Assembly (NCBI GenBank): GCA_900315585.1
Contig: OMZP01000016.1
Span: 1-44,703 of the forward strand
Direction of reading: 5' to 3'
Source: an uncultured Eubacteriales bacterium
Lineage (GTDB): Bacteria > Bacillota > Clostridia > Christensenellales > Aristaeellaceae
Length of the DNA stretch: 44,703 nucleotides
Each line of letters starts with the position of its first letter. Position 1 is the stretch's first letter. The notes under the pieces are model-generated. The model was not told the origin of the DNA. It did not search any database and saw nothing but the letters and a program-made list of their open reading frames with translations. Position numbers and translations under genes: made by a program. Below are positions 1 to 7,026 of the stretch, one piece after another.

Positions 1-311
1 AGGTAGATCCTGGCGTATTTCAGCGCGCCGAAGCGGTTGTCGGTGTAGCCGTGGGACAGGATGACGTACTTCTCCGAGGGGACCGGGTTGCGGAGGAACT
101 GGGCGTGCAGCACATAGCCGTCCTCGCTTTCGACGGTGTAATCCTCCTTCTCCAGCGCGTCATACCAGGACAGGCTGTAGTGGGCCTGCTGCCAGGCCCG
201 GGCCTCCTCCAGGGTCTGGCGCTTGCCGTTCACGACGGTGCCGGCCACGTAGAGGCCCGCCCCGCAGAGCAGCGCCAGAAGAACGGCGAGTATGATGATC
301 GCGACGGTCAT
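1..311 (-). CDS. alpha/beta hydrolase with N-terminal membrane anchor (partial, 3' end off the window)
   Basis: The first ~103 residues of a protein running off the left edge are visible. It starts with ATG at 311, eight bases or less after a strong GGAGGAG ribosome binding site (about 316-323). Residues 3-25 are a hydrophobic segment (TVAIIILAVLLALLCGAG) that would be a signal anchor. Around residues 85-95 the motif VILSHGYTDNR is the HG oxyanion-hole strand/turn typical of the alpha/beta hydrolase superfamily, in the YqkD-like group of membrane-anchored hydrolases. The nucleophile Ser and the catalytic Asp/His would lie beyond the edge, so activity cannot be judged. Substrate unknown. Confidence 0.75.
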   Translation of the reverse strand, partial: MTVAIIILAVLLALLCGAGLYVAGTVVNGKRQTLEEARAWQQAHYSLSWYDALEKEDYTVESEDGYVLHAQFLRNPVPSEKYVILSHGYTDNRFGALKYARIY

Positions 312-329
312 GCGTCTCCTCCTGCGTTT

Positions 330-490
330 ATATTAAACTCAATCTAAAAGTGGCCATATGCGGAGCGGATTTTTCGTTCTGCCTAAGCAGAGCGGAGGGA
401 GGCGATGCAGCACATCGTTAACCGCAGCGAGGCGACGGCAGGGCGGAAAAGGCGCCCGCAGATGGTTGCAATTTAGATCGAGTTTAATAT
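330..490. mobile_element. MITE-like element with 19-bp terminal inverted repeats
   Basis: The left end 330-348 (ATATTAAACTCAATCTAAA) and the reverse complement of 472-490 differ at one base only, giving 19-bp terminal inverted repeats around a GC-rich 123-bp core with no credible gene. The element fills the gap between the hydrolase and the kinase-like gene, and its right edge reaches the TAA stop codon of the kinase-like gene (490-492). No transposase is present, so it would be non-autonomous. A target-site duplication is not obvious. Confidence 0.6.
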
Positions 491-1107
491 TACTCACTGC
501 GGGCGTTCATCACCGCGATGATCGCGTCCGCCGCGGCCTCGTAGCCCAGGGCGGAGGTGTTCAGCATCAGGTCGTAGTTCTTCGGGTCGCCCCACACCTT
601 GTCGGCGAAGAACTTGTTGTAGTTCTTGCGCTGGGCGTCCTTGCGCTTGATGTAGGCCTCGATGCGGCTGGCGTCCACGCCGTCCACCCGGCGAACGCGG
701 TCCACCTTGTCCTGCATGTTGCTGGCATAGATGAAGGCGTTGACGAAGGGCACGTGGGCCTCGGTCTTCAATATCCGCGCCGTGCAGCGGCCCAGGAAGA
801 TGCGGGGCGACTGGGCCACCAGCTGCTGCACCAGCCGGGACTGGGCGGAGAACACGCTGTAGGCCTGCTCCATCTTGAAGCCGGTGCCGGTGGCGTTGGA
901 CATCATGGCGATGTCGGACAGGATGCCGCCCACGCCCTTCTCGTCGAACTCCTGGATCACGCCTATGTCGATGCCGTATTCCTTCCCCGCCATCGTCAGC
1001 AGGTTGCCGTCGTAAAACTCCATGCCCAGCTTCTCCGACAGGATGCGGGCCACCTCGCGCCCGCCGCTGCCGTACTCGCGGTCGATGACGATGCTGATGT
1101 TCTTCAT
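490..1107 (-). CDS. cytidylate kinase-like family protein
   Basis: A 205-residue protein of the cytidylate-kinase-2 type (P-loop NTPase fold). The N-terminal strand and loop read IVIDREYGSGGREVARIL at residues 6-23. This is a P-loop-like turn, but the Lys-Ser/Thr of a normal Walker A is replaced by GGRE, as is usual in this subfamily and unlike true Cmk. SPRIFLGRCTARIL (residues ~99-112) and the Arg-rich VDRVRRVDGVDASRIEAYIKRKDAQRK stretch (~134-160) resemble the lid and NMP-binding parts. Nucleoside monophosphate phosphorylation is possible but unproven, and the physiological substrate of the family is uncertain. It is preceded by AAAGGAGG and its own promoter, so it is a single-gene unit. 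Confidence 0.8.
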   Translation of the reverse strand: MKNISIVIDREYGSGGREVARILSEKLGMEFYDGNLLTMAGKEYGIDIGVIQEFDEKGVGGILSDIAMMSNATGTGFKMEQAYSVFSAQSRLVQQLVAQSPRIFLGRCTARILKTEAHVPFVNAFIYASNMQDKVDRVRRVDGVDASRIEAYIKRKDAQRKNYNKFFADKVWGDPKNYDLMLNTSALGYEAAADAIIAVMNARSE

Positions 1108-1162
1108 GTCGGATGCCTCCTTTAGGATATTATGTTAAGTTTCAGGTTCGTTCTTTACCTAT

Positions 1163-1191
1163 ATTATACACAAAACAGGTGGGATTGTCCA
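1163..1191 (-). promoter_or_regulatory. sigma-A promoter of the cytidylate kinase-like gene
   Basis: Read on the minus strand: -35 TGGACA (1191-1186), 17-bp spacer, -10 TATAAT (1168-1163). Transcription would begin near 1156 and give a leader of about 49 nt. Confidence 0.7.
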
Positions 1192-1207
1192 TAGGCAATC
1201 CAATCTG

Positions 1208-1325
1208 ACAACCCCTCCGCCGACTGCGTCGGCACCTCCCCTTACACAGGGGAGGCACATTCACGGCGCTCCCGGCTCCCCTGTGCAAGGGGAGCTGTCG
1301 CGCGAAGCGTGACTGAGGGGTTGTT
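1208..1325. repeat. intergenic repeat family A, copy 1 (118 bp, inverted termini)
   Basis: Bounded by ACAACCCCTC and GAGGGGTTGTT, with internal hairpin arms CTCCCCTTACACAGGGGAG and CTCCCCTGTGCAAGGGGAG. It is nearly the reverse complement of the copy at 30726-30841, and a third, truncated copy lies at the right edge. With the promoters on either side it accounts for most of the 327-bp gap 1108-1434. Confidence 0.8.
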
Positions 1326-1352
1326 GGCCATGTTAAGATTGTATTCCTGCAC

Positions 1353-1381
1353 TTGACAATACATGTATCTTTGTATACAAT
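1353..1381 (+). promoter_or_regulatory. sigma-A promoter of the citrate synthase operon
   Basis: TTGACA (1353-1358), 17-bp spacer, TACAAT (1376-1381). The start of transcription would be near 1388, about 47 nt before the ATG at 1435. This is the only convincing promoter seen for the four-gene citrate run. Confidence 0.75.
1359..1380. promoter_or_regulatory. candidate GntR/FCD operator inside the citrate promoter
   Basis: Two perfect palindromes sit between and over the promoter elements: ATACATGTAT (1359-1368) and TTGTATACAA (1371-1380). The second overlaps the -10 box. TTGTATACAA has the T-N-G-T...A-C-N-A pattern of operators bound by FadR/FCD-type GntR repressors, and such a regulator is encoded as the second gene of this operon. 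A protein bound here would block RNA polymerase. That this regulator binds here is inference. Confidence 0.5.
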
Positions 1382-1434
1382 AATGCAGACAAACGCGCAC
1401 GGAGCGCGTACCGACCGACGGGAGATGAGAACCT

Positions 1435-2811
1435 ATGCTGGAAATGTCCAACAAGACCAACCTGCTGGAGCAGCGGCAGTACAAGTATTCCCTGCAGGAC
1501 GTGGCCAAGCCCAACCTGTACCGGGATATCTACCCCTATGACGAGATTCCCCGCATCGCCTTCAACCACCGGCGCGTGCCCATGGGCATGCCGGAGGACA
1601 TCTGGATCACCGACACGTCCTTTAGGGACGGCCAGCAGTCCGTGGAGCCCTACACGGTCAAGCAGATCGTGGACCTTTACAAGCTGATGGCCCGGCTGGG
1701 CGGCCCCTACGGCGTGATTCGCCAGACGGAGTTCTTCGTCTACAGCGAGAAGGACCGCCAGGCCATCCAGGAGTGCATGGACCTGGGCTATCGCTTCCCG
1801 GAGATCACCACCTGGATCCGCGCCACCCGCGAGGACTTCAAGCTGGTGAAGGACCTGGGCATCCGCGAGACGGGCATCCTGGTGTCCTGCAGCGACTACC
1901 ACATCTTCAAGAAGATGCAGATGAGCCGCAAGCAGTGCATGGAATACTATTTAAAGACCATCGCGGACGCCTTTGAGGCCGGGGTCATGCCCCGCTGCCA
2001 CCTGGAGGACATCACCCGCGCCGATTTCTACGGCTTCGTGGTGCCCTTCGTGAACGAGCTGATGAAGATGAGTCAGGACGCGGGCATCCCCGTGAAGATC
2101 CGCGCCTGCGACACCATGGGCTACGGCGTGCCCTATTCCGAGGTGGCCCTGCCCAGGAGCGTGCCGGGCATCATTTACGGCTTGCAGCACTATTCCGACG
2201 TGCCCAGCGAGATGCTGGAGTGGCACGGCCACAACGACTTCTACAAGGCCGTCACCAACGCCTCCACCGCCTGGCTCTACGGCGCGTGCGCGGTGAACTG
2301 CTCGCTGCTGGGCATCGGCGAGCGCACCGGCAACATCCCGCTGGAGGCCATGGTGATGGAGTACGCCAGCCTGCGCGGCAGCCTGGACGGCATGGACCCC
2401 ACCGCCATCACCGACATCGCCCGGTATTTCCACGACGAGATCGGCTATGACATCCCGGTGATGACGCCCTTCGTGGGCCGCCAGTTCAACACCACCCGCG
2501 CCGGCATCCACGCCGACGGCCTGCTGAAGGACGCGGAGGTGTACACCATCTTCGACACCCGGAAGATCCTGAACCGCGCCCCGGCCGTGATGATCGGCAA
2601 GGCCAGCGGCCTGGCGGGCATCGCCTACTGGATCAACGAGAACTACCAGCTGACCGGCGACGAGGCCGTGGACAAGCACAGCGACCTGGTGGTGGCGCTG
2701 AAGAACTGGATCGACGAGGAATACGCCGAGGGCCGGCAGACCACCCTGTCCAACGCGGAGCTGGAAACAAAGATCGAAGCATTGTCGGGCGGATCGCTCA
2801 AGAGGCTGTAA
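1435..2811 (+). CDS. probable Re-type citrate synthase (HMGL-like family)
   Basis: A 458-residue TIM-barrel protein of the isopropylmalate/homocitrate synthase (DRE-TIM metallolyase) family. The metal and catalytic motif is at residues ~60-68 (DTSFRDGQQ; Arg64, Asp65) instead of the DTTLRDGEQ typical of isopropylmalate synthase. The metal-binding HGHND motif has His264 and His266. It lacks the C-terminal leucine-binding domain expected of LeuA. Its length and the presence of aconitase and isocitrate dehydrogenase directly downstream fit Re-citrate synthase, first characterised in Clostridium kluyveri, which condenses acetyl-CoA with oxaloacetate with the opposite stereochemistry to ordinary GltA. 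Homocitrate synthase is the main alternative, but no lysine or nitrogenase genes are near. The start at 1435 has GGGAG about 10 nt upstream. Confidence 0.75.
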   Translation: MLEMSNKTNLLEQRQYKYSLQDVAKPNLYRDIYPYDEIPRIAFNHRRVPMGMPEDIWITDTSFRDGQQSVEPYTVKQIVDLYKLMARLGGPYGVIRQTEFFVYSEKDRQAIQECMDLGYRFPEITTWIRATREDFKLVKDLGIRETGILVSCSDYHIFKKMQMSRKQCMEYYLKTIADAFEAGVMPRCHLEDITRADFYGFVVPFVNELMKMSQDAGIPVKIRACDTMGYGVPYSEVALPRSVPGIIYGLQHYSDVPSEMLEWHGHNDFYKAVTNASTAWLYGACAVNCSLLGIGERTGNIPLEAMVMEYASLRGSLDGMDPTAITDIARYFHDEIGYDIPVMTPFVGRQFNTTRAGIHADGLLKDAEVYTIFDTRKILNRAPAVMIGKASGLAGIAYWINENYQLTGDEAVDKHSDLVVALKNWIDEEYAEGRQTTLSNAELETKIEALSGGSLKRL

Positions 2812-2822
2812 GCTATAGCGAA

Positions 2823-2934
2823 AGGCAATAGGCAACAGGCAACAGGCAATAGGCAATAGGCAATAGGCAATAGGCAATAGGAATAGTGGAGGGAACCCAC
2901 TCCCAACTCCTAACTCTTCACTCCTAACTCTCAA
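2823..2934. repeat. heptamer tandem repeat (AGGCAAT)n plus CTAACTC-rich tail
   Basis: Eight contiguous heptamers of AGGCAAT or AGGCAAC run from 2823 to 2878, with a decayed ninth. They are followed by a pyrimidine-rich stretch with repeated AACTCCTAACTC (about 2898-2930). It fills the gap between the citrate synthase and the regulator, ending at the regulator's ribosome binding site. No open reading frame of its own. Confidence 0.8.
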
Positions 2935-2949
2935 GGAGGTTTGTACAAA

Positions 2950-3597
2950 ATGGATTACAAGACCGTATCGCTGTCCGACCAGGTGTTTGAACATCTGGAG
3001 AGCAATATACTCAGCGGCAAGTACCAGCGCGGGGAGATCATCACCGAATTGCAGCTTTGCTCCGAACTGGGCGTGAGCCGCACCCCCATCCGCGAGGCCC
3101 TGCGGCGGCTGTTCCAGGAGCACCTCATCGAGGACACCCCCAAGGGTACCATGGTGCTGGGCATCACGCCGAAGGACTTCAAGGATATGTCCGAGATTCG
3201 CCTGCGCATCGAGGACCTGGCCGTGCGCGGATTCATCGCCCACGCCGATTCCGACAGCCTGAAGGCCCTGAACGAGGCCGTGGACTTCCAGGAGTTCTAC
3301 CTCGCCCGGGGCGACGTGGACCAGTTGAAGGCCCTGGACGGGCGGTTCCACGAGGTCATCTACGCCGGATGCGGCAGCATGATCCTTCGGGACACCCTCT
3401 CCCCCCTGCACAAGAAGATTCAGCAGTATCGCCGGAACTCCCTGCGCACGCCGGATCGGGCGGCCCACTCCGTGAGGGAACACCGGGAGATCCTGGCGGC
3501 CATCCAGCAGAAGGACGCGGACAAGGCCGCCGAGCTGATGAAGGCCCACATCCAGCACGCCATGGCGCGGGGCCTGAGCGACGAGGAGGAAGCTTAA
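2950..3597 (+). CDS. GntR family transcriptional regulator, FadR/FCD subfamily
   Basis: A 215-residue regulator. Residues ~5-70 are the winged helix-turn-helix (LCSELGVSRTPIREALRRL recognition region). Residues ~80-205 form the all-helical FCD ligand-binding domain, with the metal/ligand histidines plausibly in DGRFHEVIY and AHSVREHREIL. FCD regulators often sense small carboxylates; citrate-responsive members are known in other Firmicutes. Its place between citrate synthase and aconitase suggests it controls this operon and itself, with citrate or a related acid as effector (inference). The ATG at 2950 is chosen over the in-frame TTG at 2941 because AAGGAGG ends at 2939. It is joined to aconitase with a 1-nt gap. 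Confidence 0.85.
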   Translation: MDYKTVSLSDQVFEHLESNILSGKYQRGEIITELQLCSELGVSRTPIREALRRLFQEHLIEDTPKGTMVLGITPKDFKDMSEIRLRIEDLAVRGFIAHADSDSLKALNEAVDFQEFYLARGDVDQLKALDGRFHEVIYAGCGSMILRDTLSPLHKKIQQYRRNSLRTPDRAAHSVREHREILAAIQQKDADKAAELMKAHIQHAMARGLSDEEEA

Positions 3598-3598
3598 A

Positions 3599-5527
3599 AT
3601 GGGCATGACGATTGCGCAGAAGATCATCAAGAACCACCTGATTTCCGGAAGCATGGTCCCCGGCAGCGAGATCGCCCTGAGGATCGACCAGACCCTGACC
3701 CAGGACGCCACCGGCACGATGGCCTACCTGGAGTTTGAAACCATGGGCATCGAGCGGGTGCGCACGGAGCTGTCCGTGGCCTACATCGACCACAACACCC
3801 TCCAGTGCGGCTTCGAGAACGCCGACGACCACCGCTACATCCAGACCGTGGCGAAGAAGCACGGCATCCGCTTCTCCCGCCCCGGCAACGGCATCTGCCA
3901 CCAGGTGCACCTGGAACGCTTCGGCGTGCCGGGCAAGACGCTGATCGGCTCCGACAGCCACACCCCCACCGGCGGCGGCATCGGCATGCTGGCCTTCGGC
4001 GCGGGCGGCATGGACGTGGCCGTGGCCATGGGCGGCGGCGCCTACTACATCACCATGCCGAAGATGTTCAAGGTGAACCTGACCGGCCGGCTGCGGCCCT
4101 TCGTCACCGCCAAGGACGTGAGCCTGGAGATCCTGCGCATCCTGTCCGTGAAGGGCGGCGTGGGCGCGATCATCGAGTGGGGCGGCGAGGGCGTGAAGAC
4201 CCTGACCGTGCCGGAGCGCGCCACCATCACCAACATGGGCACCGAGCTGGGCGCGACCACCTCCATCTTCCCCTCCGACGAGATCACCCGCGAGTTTCTC
4301 AAGGCCGAGGGCCGGGAGGCGGACTGGGTGGCGCTGGAGAGCGACGCGGACGCCGAGTATGACCGGATCATCGACATCAACCTGGACACCCTGGAGCCGC
4401 TGATCGCCTGCCCCCACAGCCCGGACAACGTGAAAAAGGTTGCCGAGTTGAAGGGCACGAAGGTGGATCAGGTGTGCATCGGCTCCTGCACCAATTCGTC
4501 CCTCATGGACATGCTCAAGGTGGCGGCGCTCCTCAGGGGCAAGACCATCGACCCGTCCGTGAGCCTGTCCATCTCCCCCGGCTCAAAGCAGGTGCTTTCC
4601 ATGCTGGCGAGCTCCGGCGCGCTGAACGACATCCTCGCCTCCGGCGCGCGGGTGCTGGAATGCGCCTGCGGGCCCTGCATCGGCATGGGCTTCAGCCCCA
4701 ACAGCGCGGGCGTCTCCCTGCGCACCTTCAACCGCAACTTCCTGGGCCGCAGCGGCACCGCCGACGCGGGCGTGCACCTGGTGAGCCCGGAGACCGCCGT
4801 GGCCGCCGCGCTGACGGGGTATGTCACCGACCCGCGGCTGCTGGGCGAGATGCCGGAAATCACCATGCCGGAAGCGTTCAGGATCGACGACACGGCGGTG
4901 ATCCTGCCCGCCTCGCCCGAGGAGGCGAAGGATGTGGAGGTCGTGCGCGGCCCGAACATCAAGCCCTTCCCCCAGAGCAAGGCCGTGGGCGACACGATCG
5001 AAGCCCCGCTGACGTTGAAGGTGGGCGACAACATCACCACCGACCACATCATGCCCGCGGGCGCGAAGATCCTGCCCTACCGTTCCAACATCCCCCACCT
5101 GAGCCAGTTCTGCTTCAGCGTGTGCGACGCCACGTTCCCCGAGCGGGCCAAGGCCGCGGGCGAGAGCATCGTGGTGGGCGGCAGCAACTACGGCCAGGGC
5201 TCGTCCCGGGAGCACGCCGCGCTGGTGCCCATGTACCTGGGCGTGCGGGCCGTGATCGCCAAGTCCTTCGCCCGCATCCACGTGGCGAACCTGATCAACG
5301 CCGGCATCCTGCCGCTGACCTTCAAGAACCCCGAAGACTACGACGCGCTGAACCAGGGCGACGCCCTGGCGCTGGAGAACATCCACGCCGGGATGGACGC
5401 GGGCGAGATCGTGCTCAAGGACCTCACCACCGGCCAGTCCATCCCGCTGTCCTGCGACTTCACCGAGCGGCAGAAGGACATGTTGAAAGCCGGAGGATTG
5501 CTGGCGTATACCGCTGGAATGAATTAG
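3599..5527 (+). CDS. acn: aconitate hydratase (short, monomeric Aquifex-type)
   Basis: A 642-residue aconitase interconverting citrate and isocitrate in the cytosol. It is shorter than AcnA (~890 residues) and matches the compact type found in many anaerobes. Cluster ligands are in CIGSCTNSS (about residues 292-300) and CGPCIGMG (about 356-363). The substrate-binding SDSHTPTGGG is near residue 120 and GGSNYGQGSSREHAA in the C-terminal swivel domain near 530. The start codon follows the regulator's stop by one base and its ribosome binding site (GAGGAGGA) lies in the regulator gene, so translation is probably coupled. The TAG stop lies in an adjoining family D repeat. Confidence 0.95.
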   Translation: MGMTIAQKIIKNHLISGSMVPGSEIALRIDQTLTQDATGTMAYLEFETMGIERVRTELSVAYIDHNTLQCGFENADDHRYIQTVAKKHGIRFSRPGNGICHQVHLERFGVPGKTLIGSDSHTPTGGGIGMLAFGAGGMDVAVAMGGGAYYITMPKMFKVNLTGRLRPFVTAKDVSLEILRILSVKGGVGAIIEWGGEGVKTLTVPERATITNMGTELGATTSIFPSDEITREFLKAEGREADWVALESDADAEYDRIIDINLDTLEPLIACPHSPDNVKKVAELKGTKVDQVCIGSCTNSSLMDMLKVAALLRGKTIDPSVSLSISPGSKQVLSMLASSGALNDILASGARVLECACGPCIGMGFSPNSAGVSLRTFNRNFLGRSGTADAGVHLVSPETAVAAALTGYVTDPRLLGEMPEITMPEAFRIDDTAVILPASPEEAKDVEVVRGPNIKPFPQSKAVGDTIEAPLTLKVGDNITTDHIMPAGAKILPYRSNIPHLSQFCFSVCDATFPERAKAAGESIVVGGSNYGQGSSREHAALVPMYLGVRAVIAKSFARIHVANLINAGILPLTFKNPEDYDALNQGDALALENIHAGMDAGEIVLKDLTTGQSIPLSCDFTERQKDMLKAGGLLAYTAGMN

Positions 5528-5676
5528 GAATGAGGAGTGAGGAATGAGAAATTCAGGTCGAAATCCTTCGGATTTCCATTGATTCAAACGAGATATGAAT
5601 GGAGTTTTTCCTTAACTCCAATCCGACAGATCCCGTAGGGATTTGCACCGCAATTCCTCATTCCTCATTCCTCATT
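5521..5676. repeat. intergenic repeat family D, copy 1
   Basis: Begins GAATTAGGAATGAGG and ends CTCATTCCTCATT, so the arms are complementary. In the middle are two short hairpins (GAAATCCTTCGGATTTC and a GATCCCGTAGGGATT motif). The same layout recurs at 27751-27872. The stop codon of aconitase (TAG, 5525-5527) is inside the left arm. Confidence 0.8.
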
Positions 5677-5703
5677 GACTACATAATAACAGGAGGACTA
5701 CCC

Positions 5704-6816
5704 ATGAATAATTACGTGGATTCGGCGGTCAACCATTATCGCGCTCTGTTGGAGGAGCAGCTTGCCCGGGTGGACGCCATGAACAACGCCGCCCCCGCCA
5801 AGGACTTCACCGCCCTGCCCGTGGTCACCATCGGCGTGATCGACGGCGACGGCATCGGCCCCATCATCTCCAAACAGACCAGCCGCGTGCTGGAGGTCCT
5901 TTTGAAGGACGAGCTGGCCAGCGGCAGCATCGTCATGAAGCACATCGAGGGCTTGACCATCGAGAACCGGCTGGCCAAGGGCCAGGCCGTGCCCGACGAC
6001 GTGCTGGCGGCGGTCAAGGAGTGCGACGTGCTGTTGAAGGGGCCCACCGAGACGCCCAAGGGCGGCACGATGGGCAGCGCCAACGTCCGCCTGCGCCAGG
6101 CGCTGGACCTGTACGCCAACGTGCGGCCCGTGTCCGTGCCGGAGAAGGGCATCGACTGGACCTTCTTCCGGGAGAACACCGAGGGCGAATACGTGCTGGG
6201 CGGCAAGGGCATCGAGATCCCCGGCGCGCTGACCATGGACTTCAAGGTCGCCACCGAGCCCGGCACCCGCCGCATCGCCCGCATGGCCTTCAACTACGCC
6301 AAGAACAACGGCAAGGACATGGTGGCCATCGTCACCAAGGCCAATGTGATCAAGAAGACCGACGGGCGCTTCTCCGAGATCTGCCACGAGGTGGCCGAGG
6401 ACTATCCGGGCATCGCAGCCGAGGACTGGTACGCCGACATCGTCACCGCCAAGCTGGTGGACGAGCGGGTCCGCGGGCGGTTCCAGGTGTTCGTGCTGCC
6501 GAACCTCTACGGCGACATCATCACCGACGAGGCGGCCCAGATCCAGGGCGGCGTCGGCACCGCCGGCAGCGCCAACCTGGGCGATCAGTACGCCATGTTC
6601 GAGGCCATCCACGGCTCCGCGCCGAGGATGATCGAGACCGGCCGCGGCGACTACGCCAACCCCTCCAGCCTGCTGCGGGCGGCCAGCATGATGCTCCGGC
6701 ACATCGCCCGCTATGACAAGGCGGCGACGCTGGACGCGGCGCTGGACGCCGTGCCCCACGACGGCGACACCGCGAAGGGCTTCGCGGATCGCCTGATCGC
6801 GGCCATCGAAGGGTAG
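5704..6816 (+). CDS. icd: isocitrate dehydrogenase (isocitrate/isopropylmalate dehydrogenase family)
   Basis: A 370-residue decarboxylating dehydrogenase making 2-oxoglutarate. Residues Ser125, Asn127 and Arg131 (SANVRLRQALDLYANVRPV) match the Ser-x-Asn-x-x-x-Arg pattern that binds the gamma-carboxylate of isocitrate in E. coli Icd. Isopropylmalate dehydrogenases have a different loop there. NLYGDIITDEAAQIQGGVG carries the metal-binding Asp pair. The cofactor loop reads HGSAPRMIETGRGDYANP, which is neither the classical NADP (KY) nor the NAD (DI) signature, so cofactor use is left open. The ATG at 5704 follows AGGAGG by 6-7 nt; an earlier in-frame start would lie inside the repeat and lacks a ribosome binding site. 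Confidence 0.85.
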   Translation: MNNYVDSAVNHYRALLEEQLARVDAMNNAAPAKDFTALPVVTIGVIDGDGIGPIISKQTSRVLEVLLKDELASGSIVMKHIEGLTIENRLAKGQAVPDDVLAAVKECDVLLKGPTETPKGGTMGSANVRLRQALDLYANVRPVSVPEKGIDWTFFRENTEGEYVLGGKGIEIPGALTMDFKVATEPGTRRIARMAFNYAKNNGKDMVAIVTKANVIKKTDGRFSEICHEVAEDYPGIAAEDWYADIVTAKLVDERVRGRFQVFVLPNLYGDIITDEAAQIQGGVGTAGSANLGDQYAMFEAIHGSAPRMIETGRGDYANPSSLLRAASMMLRHIARYDKAATLDAALDAVPHDGDTAKGFADRLIAAIEG

Positions 6817-6843
6817 AAAACTTAATAGAACGGGATTATAATG

Positions 6844-6920
6844 GAGAACGACCTCATCCGTCAGCCCTTCGGGCTGCCACCTTCCCCTGAAGGGGAAGGC
6901 TTTGGGAAGGGGTCGTTCTC
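6844..6920. terminator. long hairpin after icd, containing a family B repeat arm
   Basis: GAGAACGACC (6844-6853) pairs perfectly with GGTCGTTCTC (6911-6920). Inside lie nested hairpins: CAGCCC-TTC-GGGCTG, then CTTCCCC-TGA-A-GGGGAAG. It probably ends or attenuates the citrate transcript before the arginine promoter. The inner part is a single arm of repeat family B. There is no strong T-run on the plus strand. Confidence 0.5.
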
Positions 6921-6928
6921 TGTGTCAT

Positions 6929-6954
6929 TTGAATATTCAATGAATATTTATTCA
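6929..6954. promoter_or_regulatory. ARG box(es) for an ArgR-type repressor
   Basis: TGAATATTTATTCA (6941-6954) matches the core ArgR consensus TGAAT-WWWW-ATTCA at every position. Directly to its left is a second, unspaced palindrome TTGAATATTCAA (6929-6940). Both are just upstream of the -35 box of argC, so arginine-loaded ArgR could repress the arginine operon here. No argR gene is in the window. Confidence 0.75.
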
Positions 6955-6962
6955 GTTTTAAC

Positions 6963-6991
6963 TTGAATATGCCCCAAAAACAGCGTATAAT
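6963..6991 (+). promoter_or_regulatory. sigma-A promoter of argC operon
   Basis: TTGAAT (6963-6968), 17-bp spacer, TATAAT (6986-6991). The -10 lies in a palindrome GCGTATAATATACGC (6983-6997). Transcription would start near 6998, only about 29 nt ahead of the argC ATG. Confidence 0.8.
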
Positions 6992-7026
6992 ATACGCATA
7001 TCCATGAATGAACCGAGTGATCGACC

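Noticed and set aside
1435..2811. Call as 2-isopropylmalate synthase (LeuA)
   Set aside because: The C-terminal allosteric domain is missing, the DGEQ motif is DGQQ, and the neighbours are aconitase and isocitrate dehydrogenase, not leuCDB.
2823..2881. CRISPR-like array
   Set aside because: Units are 7 bp with no spacers between them; it is a simple tandem repeat and no cas gene is present.
5599..5703. N-terminal extension of isocitrate dehydrogenase from an upstream ATG
   Set aside because: The extension is encoded by the family D repeat, has no ribosome binding site, and AGGAGG lies just before the ATG at 5704.
5704..6816. Call as 3-isopropylmalate dehydrogenase (LeuB)
   Set aside because: The substrate loop carries the isocitrate Ser-x-Asn-x3-Arg pattern and there is no leucine gene in the window.
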